A stretch of DNA of 64,000 nt, taken from the NCBI GenBank assembly GCA_951799425.1, contig OX637396.1, positions 11,197,701 through 11,261,700 on the forward strand, read 5' to 3'. Source of the stretch: Ilex aquifolium. Taxonomy: Eukaryota > Streptophyta > Magnoliopsida > Aquifoliales > Aquifoliaceae. Shown one piece after another: positions 44,376 through 56,712 of this stretch; position 1 is the first letter of the stretch; every line of letters begins with the position of its first letter. A program made the position numbers and the translations under genes. Below the pieces are notes generated by a model, which worked only from the letters and a program-made list of their open reading frames with translations, was not told where the DNA came from and made no database searches.

Positions 44376-44749
44376 TCATTAAGACTTTCGAAATAATTGG
44401 TGGGGTATGATCCAGCCTAATATTAGATGCCCACAAAAATTAGACTAAAACCCTAACATTAGATGCCCACAAAAGTTAGACTCTGGCTATTTCAGAGTTT
44501 TTGATCAAACTTTTTGGTCTTTCAAAATTTTATAATTATGAGGGTCAATAATTCAATCTATAATACCATTGAATAAACAAAGAATATAAACAATATAGAT
44601 ATAGTCTATAGAGAGGGAATTCAGGGTACGATGATTAAGTACTTGTTTGAGCAGTACACTGTTTTTTCCGTGATGCCAAAACACACGGTGTTTGCGTCGG
44701 ATTTCTTCTGTCAAAGTATAATGTTGCCGGCGTCCGTATGATGTTAAAA

Positions 44750-45115
44750 TTAAAATCAGAGATGTATTTGCAGCAGAGAAAATTTTAAAAGAGATATCAG
44801 TGTAAGAACAATACCAACAAATAAGCGGCTGGTTTCGAAATTGCTAGATGAACGAAGTGTTTGGTTGCAATGGAGAGAGGGAAAACACCAAGAGTGATTG
44901 AAATACCGGTTTGTGAGTATTGGAATTGCGTCAATTGAAATCTGATATAGGCATTGCAACTTCATACATTAAGTCCCAGAATGCATACAGGCAGAAGGAG
45001 CAAAGGCGGTAGACATTGAGATGCCATGCCGTAAAGAGAGGTTTGAATACGTAGAGTAACGCATTCTATGAGCGGCGGAGAAATAGAGAAGGGGGAGAAC
45101 GACGAGGGTTTGTGG
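44750..45115 (-). other. Gene-like 5' region next to CACTA end
   Basis: On the minus strand a pyrimidine-rich leader (CCCTCGTCGTTCTCCCCCTT) precedes an ATG at about 45066 with a 32-codon frame (MRYSTYSNLSLRHGIS), then a second frame from 44965 (MKLQCLYQISIDAIP). Neither product is recognised. It could be the 5' end of a captured gene; weak. Confidence 0.2.
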
Positions 45116-46140
45116 CACTACAACAAATTTGTTTTTTAGCGACGAATTGACTCGTCGCAAAATGTATAAATTTCGTCGCCAAAAATTTTTGGCGACAAAC
45201 TCATTTCGTCGCCATTTTGTCGCCTTAGGCTCGTCTGGGAAAGTTTTCAGCGAAAACAACACTTTTGTTGCCAAAAATACACAATAGGCGACCATAATTT
45301 TGTCGCCAAACATGCTCTTATTTGGTCACCAATGTTTTGTTCGTCGCCAAAAAATAAATTATTTTAATCACATAAAATCTTTAGCAACGATTATATTCAT
45401 CTCAAAATGTGAAAACTTTAGCGACCATCTCTATTTCGTTGCTAAAAATAAGCACACAAAATATTGGCGACAAATATATTTGTCGCCCAAAAATACAACC
45501 AGCATTTTAGAAAGGACTTGTTTTCGTCGCCAAAAATGATGAACAATGTTTTAGCGACTATTTGTTTTCGTCGCCCAAAAAATGAACATGATTAAATCCC
45601 ATTTACCCCTATAACAATTTAAAAACACGTATAACAACTCAAAAATATTCCGACCAATTTCAATCATGTACCCATGACAATAGATAATCCATAAAATCAC
45701 ATCACAATTACTAAAACATTCATACATTACTCAAAATATAAAATAGCATCCAACAATTTTCAATAGCACCAAAGAATATCCAAAACTTCTAACAATATCC
45801 AAAACTCCTAACAATATCCAAAATTTTCAACATCCAATATCCCAACATCTAAAATCTCAACAACAAAATATCTCAAAGATTTGAAAGAAAAGATGTCTGG
45901 GTATCTAAAAAAAGCTCTTTACAATCCATCGTCAATCTGTGACAAACACAAAAAACTCATTAACGTATTATAGATAAAAAGTAAAAGAAAAAATATATAA
46001 TTTTGAGTCCATAGTTAAAATCGCTTACCAAGATAAAGTTGAATTGCTCGACTCCCCAATGCCCTCATCATGCTGCACTGCTAACCTCACATCTGTCATT
46101 TGTTGCATCATTATTTCTTGCCACATCTGGCATTTGTTGC
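45116..46140 (-). mobile_element. CACTA (En/Spm) transposon end fragment
   Basis: CACTACAACAAA at 45116 is the classic CACTA terminal inverted repeat. It is followed, up to about 45590, by more than ten subterminal motifs of the TTAGCGACGAAA / TTCGTCGCCAAA type in both orientations. Further in, on the minus strand, a frame at 46029-46140 reads MMQQMTDVRLAVQHDEGIGE and ends SSNSTLSW then TAA, like the C-terminus of a CACTA transposase-associated protein. The opposite terminus was not found, so this is a truncated 3' end; TGG (45113-45115) could be its 3-bp target duplication. Confidence 0.8.
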
Positions 46141-46159
46141 ATCATCATATTGATCGGTC

Positions 46160-46345
46160 AATTGGATTATAAATTAAATCAACCAATATTTAAATTTTGT
46201 GTACGAATCTTTAATTATGTACAAATCTTTAATTATGTACGAATCTTTATAATAGTTAATTATTCCAATATTTAAATAGTCAATTAAATTTTGTGTACCA
46301 ATATTTAAATAGTTAATTATGTACGAATCTTTATAAAATTAAAAA
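46160..46345. repeat. AT-rich short tandem-like repeats
   Basis: Repeated TTTAATTATGTACGAATC and CAATATTTAAAT segments. No gene. It marks where the CACTA fragment loses recognisable sequence. Confidence 0.55.
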
Positions 46346-48543
46346 AAATTTATTTAATTTTGTTTGTATATAAATCAAGTAGATTTTTTTAGCTAAATGT
46401 GGTTTGTGAACAATAAAAATAATCAATTAATAAACAAGTAGAATTAACGATATTTGAACCCTTGTGCTAAATACACGAATTGGTAATTCACAATAAATCT
46501 TTGATTCTACTCACAGGAATGGAAAACCATACGAACACAAAGGAACACTTGCTCATTCACCTTATTCGTACTTAAAACATTGCATAAAAAATTGAACACT
46601 TGTTTGTTATCCCTGGTGTTTCGATGAAGTTAAGAGCTTAACCAAATTTTTTTTCACGATCGTGTGAAGCTTTCAGAACAAAATGGTGTAAGTTCTTGAT
46701 AAATTGGTATCAAGGAACACAATATTTTGGTCATGGATATTAAGAATAATCTATAAGTTGAATTAAAATGCCTAGAATGATACATGGGTTGAGTGTTAAG
46801 TAAGAAATCGGATATAGATAAATGTCCACAAAAAAAGTTACAATTAGTTTAGGTCCTTAAATTAGGTTTAAATACTAATTTTTATTAGTTTACTATCAAT
46901 TGATTGGATTGTCATGGAGCTGGACTATTGGTAATAGTTTCTAGTTTTTGTAATTGTCACAACAGGTGCGTATGAAAGGCAATAATATTGAACCATCTCT
47001 CATGTTGTTCATTAGCTTTGGCTTATGGTAGTTATGGAGAGGAAAAGAAGAGAGAGAAAGAGAGGTTTATTTGGAGATGGGTTGGAGGACTGTTGGGTTC
47101 TGGGAGAGGAGAAGAAGAGAGAGAGGTCGAAAATTATGGGGTGGGCTGTGTATTTATTTGGAGAATATAATAAATACCCATGTGGAGAATTTGGGGGTTC
47201 TTTGTTGGACAACACCGAGAAGCTAGATGATCAAAATCAGTGGACGAATCTAGCATTATACATCAGCTTTACTGGCAGGCAAGGTGACCAAATATTTTCA
47301 CTCATTCTTTTGTCAGCTATTTAAATATGTAAGAGGTCGGGACTAATATTTCAAGTTCCATGGCAAGGTTTGTGCAGGCTAATATGTTGGCAGCTTGGTT
47401 TGCAGCTTCTAATCTTGTTCTCACAAATACACTCCACTAAAGTAGATACATCCAGTAAATACCTGGGTTGAGGATATTGTTGGTGCTATTCCACCCTTTC
47501 TTGGTTAAATTATTCTTATACCTTTTTTTCCTCAATTTTTTTATTAAGAAACGGAATAACATTTTTTGCTCTTAACTACTCATCGGCCATGGTCTTTTTG
47601 TGGATGTAGTTTTCTCATTAATGTCTTTGGTTAGACATGATTTTCTTAGCATTTTCAGCTGTCATTTGTAGTTTATTTGTCATTTCAGATTTTTCTTTCG
47701 CAAGGGAATGTGTCCTTATGTTTTGTGAAGGTACAGTTTGATGTTTTTGGATTTTGATTGGTCAATATTATTGTTTCAACTATGATTTGGTATCATAACG
47801 TTTGACGATAACCTTATTGATGGATTCTTCTACTAATACTTTTTAGCATTAGCAATATTTATGTATCTTTATGCCATTGGTAGAATTTCGATGCACTATT
47901 ATCTTGGGCTTTCAAATCAGTTTTGATGACTCTGGTCATATTTTGGAAGAGGCCTATTATAACTATGACAGAACTCTAGTTAAAATCATACATAGAACAC
48001 AATGAAAAGATCTAAACCAAAGGACACAAAATGTACTCACAATAAGAATTCCCATCAAACCACAGATAACATGCTATGATTTTCATATTAGCTTATTTCT
48101 GTATTATAACAATGCAAAGACCAAGGTACAAGTAGAGTATCTCATTCTGGCCTCTGTTAATTGCATGATTTTGTAAGGAAACTTCAGATTGTACATCTAT
48201 TATGAAGTAACATTTTGCAATTATGTTTTCCATATGTTAATCACACATGTATTTTGTTGTTAACTTGTCCTAAAGACATAAAGCAGTATATTCAGTTCTC
48301 CACCAGTGTTGCAGCAACTAAATAGCCTCTCAAAAAACGAAAACGAAATCACAAAAAAAAAGAAAATACCAACGTAAATCATATCTAATTCAGTATTTGT
48401 CTTCCAAATGGATTTTATAATTCTATTCTCCAAGTAATATCATCAGCAAAACAGTATAATAAGCAAAATCCAAAATAAAAACTCCCAGAACCAAACCAAT
48501 CCAAAAATTCTAATCTAATAATTTGATCACATGTGGCAATTAC
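46346..48543. other. Helitron interior without supportable gene
   Basis: AT-rich DNA. A GA-rich stretch at 47035-47130 yields Arg/Lys/Glu-rich frames by composition. Nothing else is recognised. Confidence 0.4.
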
Positions 48544-48611
48544 CTAGGCAGAGGGAGGGGGTGGAGTTCCTCTAGCGGTGGAGAGCTTGAAGAAGAAGAG
48601 GGTTTTGCCAT
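48544..48611 (-). other. Possible captured first exon
   Basis: ATG at 48611 opens MAKPSSSSSSPPLEELHPLP and ends LPR at a donor-like CCTAG|GTAATTG. Ser/Pro-rich starts like this are common in plant proteins, and Helitrons often capture exons. No second exon was found, so this is speculative. Confidence 0.25.
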
Positions 48612-49439
48612 GTAAAGTCGTGAGATATTCCGAGTTCCTGTGTGATTATAGGGAAAGTTAAATTTTTAGCCGCTATGGTTTGTCTTTACTCAATCCAAAG
48701 AGATATAAGATGCATATCCACTTCACTGAAAACTATATTAAGTGAAATTTTCTCAAATACTATTAAAAAAAAGATCAATAATTTGAAGTTGCAAAAAAAT
48801 GTCATATTAAAAGAAACTTGTGCCCTCCTCTTTCAATGTACTTCATGGCAAATAGGTTGTATGTCAACTTTTTAACAACATGATGCAATTCTAGTAGAGT
48901 CTAAAGCAGAAGTTGCCAAAGGCGAAATGCTCAATTCTAATGCACCATTGTAGTTCTGATAAATTTGCTCCTTTTCCCTTTCTCATTCGCATTCGAGCAT
49001 CCCCGACAATCAAAATGATACCATAATGATTATAAGCAATATATTGGTACTATGGATTGCCTACCTAGCAAACTCCTTCTTCAACCCAATAAAAATTTAA
49101 AAATACACCAACCCTTTGAGAAAAGAAAAAAAGAAAAAATATAGGAAATTAGGGAATTAAATGGTGAACCAATGTAACACCAATTCATCATTGCTTAATA
49201 TGCTAATGCAGATTGCATCTAATATAAAAAGATGATGTGTGAGAGAGAGAGTAACATAGAGAGTAATTGTATGAAATGAAGCACAAGGGTTGTTAAGAGA
49301 TAGACCTACGTGAATAGTGTATGGAATAAATATAGTGAGTTTGATAATAACTTCCCTACATATTCTTAGCAAACAAATAGAGCTTCAAATAAAAAACAAT
49401 AAGAATCCCAGTAAACTGAAAGCATGCTCACCAATTTTG

Positions 49440-50100
49440 GTAGTCAGCGTCTAATAAAGAGGGGCGAAGGGCGATGGTAAATAGGATGTCGAAGAATTTT
49501 TCGGACAGAGAAGGACAATGACAAATAGGATTTTGGAGGATTTCTTAGGAGTTGTGCAATCATGTATAGCCACAAACAAAGCTTTAAAAGAAAGAGAAAA
49601 TGGATGCCTAACTGAAATGTGTAATGGCAAAGCAGCATTTCGATGGTAGCTGATTTCTGTAATTGAATACATGTAATTGAAGAAATTTGGGGAGAGAGAT
49701 ACTGCGAGGGGGACGGTGAAAGGGGGCCATGACGGTGTGCTCTTGGTGATTCTGTGAATACGCAAGGGATAAAGAGAGATAGAGAGACGAAGAGGGGAAG
49801 GTGAAGAGAGGGGGCATAACATTGTTGAGCGGTCTGTGAATTTGCAGAAGCAGGGGAAAGATAGTGACTTTAAGAGATGAGAGAGAGAGGAGAGAGGAAG
49901 AGAAGAGGGAGAGATGGTAACGGCTGAGAAATAAAGTGGTATGTGAATTCACAGAGAGAGGAATTAAGGAGAGAGTGAGAGAAGAGGGAGAGAAAGTAGG
50001 GAAAGAGGGAGAGAGGTTAACGGTGAGAAGAAATGGGAAACATGATTAAGTTTAGTGCAACATTAATTTTAAGGATAAGTATGACATAGTTATGATATTA
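49440..50100 (-). other. Pyrimidine-rich 5' region of the candidate Helitron
   Basis: On the minus strand a CT-rich tract (TCTCCCTCTTTCCCTACTTT and similar) lies 100-350 bases inside the 5' terminus. Open frames of 60-120 codons here overlap in several phases and look compositional. Confidence 0.35.
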
Positions 50101-50170
50101 AAGGACAAAATAAGAAAAAAAATGTTTTACACATATAGTGGTATTTTAAAGTAGTATAGATATAGATAGA

Positions 50171-51190
50171 CATCTTGATATTTGAAATATTACACACAGA
50201 CCTCCTATAGTTTGTACGCGTGTAACACTTAAATCCATGTCGTCAATGTCCGCTAGTATATCTATTAATAAATGACATCCAGACCCCTAAAATTTGTAGA
50301 AATTTAATACTTAGACCTCTCAAATTTGAAATATTACATTTAGATCCTTATTAATTACAGAACTAACGAAATCTATTAAACAACTAAATTATCCCAATTA
50401 AAGATAGAAAATATTGTGTCCATTACAGTTTGACCCCTTATTTGATTTTTTTGTTTTATTCCAATAGATAGTATAATTGTATGAAAGTGAGTGTTGAATT
50501 AAGTTCTTTGATATATTTATACTGATTACTATTTTTTCCTCAAAATTTTGGAATTTCGTTTGGGTTTTATGTCATTGTATGATATAATGGAACATGCAAA
50601 TCATATGTTTGTACTTGATGATGGAAAAATTGACCCAAGGTGAAAAGTCAATTTAGTCCAAGATGCTCCAAGTATGCTACTCCTAACTTCTAAACTCAGT
50701 TCATACATTTAAGTCACTTACCAACTTAGTCATTGGAGAGTCGACCCCCAGAGCTCTCCTTCGACCTCCAACTTCTTTTTTAGGTGATCAAAGTCAAACA
50801 AATTAACGATATGTCATCCAAATTTCAGCATTAACGATACTAATTATGTTTTTTAGGAAAAAAATAGTTTTTTATTTTTTATTTTATTTTAATAAATGAC
50901 ATAATAGAACATGAATTTTGATTGTAAAATTTTAAATATTTGATATTCTATCTTTAATTGAAGTATTTTTTGTCTAAGTGTAATATTTAAACTTGAGAGA
51001 TCTAAGTATTATATGTTTCAAATTTCAGGGGTCTGAAAGTAATTTATTAATGGATATTGACGATATGGGTCTATGTGTTACCCGCGAACAAACCTCAGTG
51101 GATCTGTGTGTAATTTTTCAAATGTAAGGAGATTTAGGTGATTAAGCGACAAACCTCAGGGGGCTTGAGTGTAATTGTTCCTTATTAAAA
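50171..51190. mobile_element. Long-inverted-repeat DNA element (MULE- or foldback-like), decayed
   Basis: The left arm (from about 50175) and the right arm (ending about 51185) are inverted copies: ATTTGAAATATTACACACAG on the left corresponds to the reverse complement of the right, ATTTGAAAAATTACACACAG. Both arms continue through GACCCxTGAxxTTTGT and GTAACACxTAxAxCC blocks for 200-300 bases. The outer 55 bases of the right arm (CTCAAGCCCCCTGAGGTTTG on the minus strand) are lacking on the left, next to the Helitron end. No transposase gene is present. A third arm is at 63488-64000. Confidence 0.65.
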
Positions 51191-51416
51191 TACTATAATC
51201 ACTTAAATTCAAATTCACTTATTTCTAAATAAAAATTCAAATTAGATTCTACTTAAATAAACTTGATACTATAACCATCTCTCCTTTTTTTTTTAGAAAG
51301 GCAATAATACAATTACCTCACTGAGTAGAAAATATCTATAGATGTTTGTGAATGTAATTAATTTTAGAAAATATCTATAGATGTTCAGGTAAAAACTAGA
51401 GTCCGTTCGAACGTTC

Positions 51417-52890
51417 TGTCACGATTTTGGGTATCAGGTTTTCACCAACTACCCTGTTTTCTCATCTTATAAATATATAAGGATGCCTCCCTTAACCCTA
51501 TTTCATCAATTCTAACCCTAGAGAACCTTAGAGAGCAAGAGAAAAGAAGGTAAATACAAGATTGAAGTGGGATTCTTATGTTGGAATAAATCAAACACGT
51601 TAGGTCTACACACAAAACTACGGAATCGAGGTATGGTTTCTTCCTAAACTTGTTCATTGAGGTTAGGATTAATATATATGTTATAAAATCATTGTTCTTG
51701 GTTTTCTTGCCAATCATATCATGTCTTGAATAAAGTTATCATTTGATAGTCATAAATATTCTTGTTCTTGTTATCAAAACCCTAGTTTTCAAGAAATATA
51801 GATTTTAATCTTGATATTCCATTGTTCTTGATTTAAAAACTCTAGTGTTTTGTTGGAACAATAAAATTATATATCTTGATGATCTCTTGCATATTTTCTT
51901 GAGTTGTTATGTTGAAAAAATACATGTGTTTATGGTTCTTGGTTTACCTGTGATTTGGTGAACTGGTTTGATATTGTATCTATTGTGTAGATATTTTGAT
52001 GAATATGGGTGACCGTTGACGGGGTATCATAGAGTGGGTAGATGTGTTTCTTACTCCGAGTGGGTTTGAAGGTTCCCTACCACTCGTAGTGAAGTTGATG
52101 TCTTGCCAGGACTAAACCACTATTCGCTCACGGGTATCGAGGCTGAGGGTTAGTAAACTATTCTTGGGTTGGATTCGTCACTGCCGATGCGTCGGTATAT
52201 GCCTTTCCTAAAGTTTTGTATCCTTGCGAGGATTGGGTGTGTGTGTGTGGGCCAGGATATTCTCAATGTGTGTATTCATGCGAAGTCTTACTACATACCT
52301 GAGATACAATGTTGATAATGGTTTGTTGTCTGAAAGTTGGTTTTACTTCTTAATTTTATTTATTGCTACTACGTAAACTTAAGATCTGATGAACTATCAC
52401 TGTTTTATTTCAAAAGTTATATAGGATATTTTTTTAAAATGAGACTGACCTATTTTTTATGTTTTCAAAACCTTGTTCAAGCTTGGGAGGATCTTCCTAC
52501 AGAGCTTAATGCTCACCCCCTACAAACATCTTTTTTAGATTTCGATCTAGATGAAGAGTTTGGATTGGATGAGCATGTAAATTGGGAAGCTCAGATTGAT
52601 GGGAACGTGGATCCCGAAATGGACGTTTAGAGCTATTTTATTTATGTTCTAGATTGGGAGGCTGATTATGAGACAATGTTAAGAATAATATTTTATTTAT
52701 TCCGCTGCAAGATAATATTTGATTTGTAGATGTAATTGCCATGCTTTGGGCATATTTATTTTGGGATGATGCTTTAGTTATTATGGATGATGAATAAAAT
52801 TTCGTTTATTTATGAATTTTGTTAGTTGCTCTCATGATATGAATGGTTATAAATAGTAATGTCTTCCAAGGTGGATTTTGGGACGTTACA
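51417..52890 (+). repeat. Solo LTR related to the Tekay-C LTR
   Basis: It runs from TGTCACGATTTTGGG to TTTTGGGACGTTACA. A TATA box (TATAAATA, 51468-51475) is followed by a leader CATCAATTCTAACCCTAGAG. Its last 400 bases align with the Tekay-C LTR read in the same sense (for example ATGGATGATGAATAAA against ATGGATGATGAATGAA, and the GGGACGTTACA end against GGGGCGTTACA). No internal region or second LTR flanks it. No target duplication was seen (CGTTC against ATTAT), so it may be rearranged. Confidence 0.75.
52481..52630 (+). CDS. LTR-internal coding stretch in solo LTR
   Basis: An open frame (from AWEDLPTELNAHPLQ, ending WEAQIDGNVDPEMDV, TAG at 52628) matching the small ORF in the Tekay-C LTRs. 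The frame is also open upstream to an ATG at about 52436 (MRLTYFLCFQN). A splice acceptor-like TTCCTACAG lies at about 52500. The aligned codons differ mostly by silent or conservative changes. The start is not settled. Confidence 0.35.
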   Translation, partial: AWEDLPTELNAHPLQTSFLDFDLDEEFGLDEHVNWEAQIDGNVDPEMDV

Positions 52891-52969
52891 ATTATAGATC
52901 TAACTAATTGAACCATCCTCCACATGAGCCATTTAAGGATCTCTTTGCAACCATCCAATAACATCATGA

Positions 52970-52974
52970 AGACC
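52970..52974. repeat. Target site duplication AGACC (left) of Tekay-D
   Basis: AGACC directly precedes the left LTR and is repeated at 61659-61663 after the right LTR. Confidence 0.93.
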
Positions 52975-55140
52975 TGTAGAGATCTGAAAAGTGAGGATAA
53001 ATTTTTTAATTTTGCCGGTATGGCACTATTCATGCTTCATTTGTCGGTAGGGCACTGCATATGCATCATTTAGGCGTAGGTCATGTTTAGGAGCATAATT
53101 TGAATATGCCATAAAATAGAAACATGCTTAGAATGTTAAAATACACATACTGTGTGAATTTGAGCTTAAACGGAATAGTTTCAAATATTGGACAAAAAAG
53201 GCGTCCCGGGTGGCCTAGGTGGGACCGGTCAAACCCGGCCGCTAGCGAAAATATATTTTTTTGATAATTTTCATTTAAAATAATTTTAACAACAACTTTG
53301 GTTAAAATTAAATGTCGAATTGAGGCGTTTCGGGACGAGTTGTAGTGTAACGGGGTCCCGGATTCATCAAGGGCAAAATAGTCATTTTTCACCTTTGCCC
53401 TCCACTATAAATACAGACCTTTTAGTGTAAAAATATCAGTATTTGGCATGGAGATAGAGTAGTACACGTTTTTGGAGGAAAAAGGAAGAAAACCCCTAGG
53501 TTCTTCAAGCTTCAAGCCACCAAAACTCATTCCTAGGCCAAGATTCTTGCAAGACTTCCTTCTAAGAAGTTGTTCCTCTCAACAAGAACTATATTCTCAC
53601 CAATCGGTTCAGCTATAAAGCGAACACAACTCCCTTGGTTTGAGAAAAACCATTTTAGGTATGATATTTTGCTAAGTTGGTAATAGATTTAAGTTTTCTT
53701 GCCTTTCTATGTGTTGATTGAATGATTTAGGTGTTTACTTGATGTTAGAAAATTACTTAGGTGGTAGTTGCTTTGAAAACTTAGAGTTAGTAGTTTAAGT
53801 ACTTTTATGTTCTTTGAGTCTCTTGACAATTTGTTGCTATGATAAATGTGTACCTAGTTTATGTGTTGGATTATCATATTCTAACTTATGTTCATGTAGA
53901 GAAACTCTTGTGGTTTGAGAGTTATGAATTATTCCATGAGTTGGTAATTTGTGTATTTGTATTTTCCTTGAGAAATTGTGAAAGTAATGAACATGAAACT
54001 TGATCATATGTTTAATCCATTGAATGGTGCTTCACATTCATGTGGGTAAAGTGTTGTGAATTTGAAGTTGTGTTTTACCTTATGAATTAGGCATATTTTA
54101 AGTTGCACACCATGTGTTTGATGAAATGTTCCATAGAATTTACATTGAGAAAAATCATGGCATCTTGGCATACATGAATCCTTGGAACATAGTGTGAGTT
54201 GAGCACTTGGTGCTATGCATTATGAGGGTGTAGATCCTGTGGTGAAAAACCCAACATCTGGTCAATGACAGTACTTGCGGGCTGACGGGGGCGGACCGTG
54301 AAGTGAGACATGGGTGGCATAGAGTTGCATGGGTGTGTCATGCATATTGACATTGCATAACATTGAGGGATTACGGGGTTGTAGATTTTAAAATGTACAC
54401 TTGCACATGCTACGCCTTAAATTTGTTCCTAATATTAGCATTTTGTCATACCAGCAATTGAGTTGACCCATTCGTGGGATACCATATTACAAATGAGGCT
54501 CCCGGTACTTGAGACTTGAGGAAGTCTTAAAGGAAGGAGAGAAAAAGGGGCTTGAATAAATATTTGGCCTTTAGGGCATATTTTGTATGTATGGGCATAA
54601 GCCCAAATGACTTGTATTTCAATTTGTAAAAGTAATGGACTATAGACCTTGGGCCATTTTAAAGTGTAAGGGTATAAACCCAATTGATATGTAGGACATC
54701 TTTATGTAATTAGCATCATATGTGCATATTGAGACAACTAGATGTGTATGTTGAAAACAAATGATGTATGTTTAATTTACATGGGTTGTGGCCACCAAGT
54801 AAGGGTGGGTTGTGATATACTAATGGATATGAAATATTGTGAATATTAGGTGGGAAAAAGGCTTGGAAAACAAAGGAGGTTATGTCGAAATTTTATGAAA
54901 AATTAAAAAACTTGTTAAGTGTGTAAAACACCTTTTAAATAAGTGGGAAGGATGTCAAAAGGGGGGGTTTAGAAACCTTGAAGAAATAGACTAAAAATGG
55001 AAGAAAAGTGGCTTGAAAAAAATATGGGAAATCATGGGAAATGAATGAGAAACCAATTTATCCAACCTAATGACCTTTCATTTACTTTTCTTCTTCCTTT
55101 TCACTCACTCCCTGAGTTTGTGGAAATTCAGGGCGTGACA
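52975..55140 (+). repeat. Tekay-D 5' LTR (2166 bp)
   Basis: It begins TGTAGAGATCTGAAAAGTGA and ends CAGGGCGTGACA. The TATA box TATAAATA is at 53406-53413. It has no resemblance to the Tekay-C LTR and lacks the GGTACC array. Confidence 0.95.
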
Positions 55141-55143
55141 ACT

Positions 55144-55158
55144 TGGTATCAGAGCCTG
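55144..55158 (+). promoter_or_regulatory. Primer binding site for initiator tRNA-Met
   Basis: TGGTATCAGAGCC, 3 bases inside the 5' LTR, is complementary to the 3' end of tRNA-iMet. Confidence 0.93.
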
Positions 55159-56046
55159 GGGATTAAGTCTTATATGAGAGTTGTAGGGAAATTGGTACAC
55201 CAATATTGGAGATAGTTAGGAGACATGTGTGGTGACAAATGAATTATTTTTACGTCATGAGTTTTGGATGTCATAGAGAGTATTAGTGTATTTTGGCTGA
55301 GAATGTATGAAAGTAAAAAAGGCTTCAAGTATGATGATTTATGATGTTATAGCTTTTTTAGGTTATGTCAATTTTCATTATTTTGCCTGGCCCTTAGTTG
55401 CTTTAATTTGTGAAGTCAAAAATGTGTGGTAATTCAATTTTGTTGCTTGGAGTTAAGGTCAACTGTGGCGTCCTTTATATAATTTTGGTTAGGTGAAATT
55501 ATTGGAATTGATAGAGATGTTAAGAATTACAGAAAGATTGAAAATTTTGATTTTATGGTGAAAACTTTGAGTTGGATGTGTCTTCCATTAGGGTGACTAA
55601 GAGACTATAAAATAATACAATGTTCAAATACAATCAATTGGAGGGGCGTGGTAAAATGAATAAGTATTTGTGTCGATTTTGGAATAAGAGTACAAATTGT
55701 GATGTTGCTTTTGAGTGGATTGGAGGTTGTTATATGACCATTTATTTGAGGTTATTAATAGTGGTCTGGAATTAGTATGAATAGTTGGCTAGTGTTGCTT
55801 TGAGTAAAAATAAATAAAAATTTAAATGTTAAGTGATGACTTAATTCTTGTACAATTGGGTTGTAAGAATTATTTAGAAAGAATATGATTGGAAGATCGT
55901 GGTGCAATAATTGATGAATTATATTAGATGACTTTGCTTGAAGATTGATTGAGAATGACATGATAAGCCTTTGAAGGGAAAGAAATATGGAGTAAGGAAA
56001 TTACTCATTACATGAAAAGTTAGGCAGGGCCAGACTACTCAGGGTC
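55159..56046. other. Tekay-D leader where gag should be
   Basis: AT-rich DNA without any gag motif in any frame. At its end, CAGGGTCGTGTTTATGCAGTG reads QGRVYAV, the usual start of the linker after the gag zinc knuckle. Gag and its zinc knuckle are therefore absent, by deletion or replacement. Confidence 0.7.
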
Positions 56047-56712
56047 GTGTTTATGCAGTGGCCACAAGAGACATCTACTTCTGGACCTTCAGTGGTTCGA
56101 GGTACATTCCTTGTATTTAGTTCATGGGCTAGCATACCGATAGACTTGGGTGCATCTCATTCATTCATATCTACCATGTTTGCCATGACATTGGGGTTGG
56201 ATATAGATTGGTTAGATCCACCATTGCATGTTGACACCCCAGTTGGGGGTAGTGTGATATTGATAAGGATCTGTAGAGATTGCTCGATAGAGATAGCCGA
56301 TTGCATCCTTTATTTTGATTTCCTTCTGCTTGACATGTCTAGTTTTGATATTATTTTGGGGATGGATTGGTTGTTTACTTTCTGTGCGAGTATAGATTGC
56401 TATAGGGGGAGAGTGACAGTGTGTACTCCTGAGGGAGATAGCTTTTATTTCACGGGAGATCGTGGAGATTTCTTAGTTCCACCCTTGAATGACTCGAGCA
56501 GTTGGGGAGGTCATAGTTACATGTTGGCTAGTTTGGTAGTAGATGGGGGTGGGACTACAGAGAGTGTATTACCACCTGTAGTGGATGAGTTTCCAAATGT
56601 CTTCCCGGATGACTTGACTAGTCTACCCGAGACGAGAGATAGAGTTCACGATATAGCTTATCCCAGACACTATGCCTATTTCCATTCCACCTTACCGTAT
56701 GGCTCCAGCTAA
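56047..56712 (+). pseudogene. Tekay-D protease
   Basis: It carries the active site IDLGASHSFIS at about 56137-56169, with D33 of the frame as the catalytic residue (DLG rather than DSG). FDIILGMDWL (56341-56370) is the conserved second protease motif, and DEFPNVFPDDLTSLPETRD leads to RT. The first ten codons are out of frame with the gag-protease linker. The frame is lost near 56640-56700, where RT starts in another frame. Confidence 0.8.

Larger units (their letters stand above)
41838..50160 (-). mobile_element. Candidate Helitron, about 8.3 kb, no RepHel gene seen
   Basis: Read on the minus strand, the right end starts TCTATACTACTTTAAAATAC after an A, like many plant Helitron 5' ends. The left end finishes with a hairpin (41850-41866), eight bases, CTAG, and then T of the flank. 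TC start, CTAG end, a hairpin near the end, insertion between A and T and no target duplication are the Helitron hallmarks. The start could also be 6 bases further out (50166). No Rep/helicase frame is visible, so it would be non-autonomous. It carries a CACTA end, a pyrimidine-rich 5' region and short exon-like stretches. The length and nested content could also mean that the two ends belong to different copies. Confidence 0.5.

Noticed and set aside
46988-47324. Plus-strand frame rich in Arg, Lys and Glu
   Set aside because: A GA-rich tract read in several phases on both strands; no family resemblance.
49451-49952. Overlapping 114- and 123-codon minus-strand frames
   Set aside because: They share the same CT-rich DNA in different phases; Ser/Leu/Pro bias and no motif.
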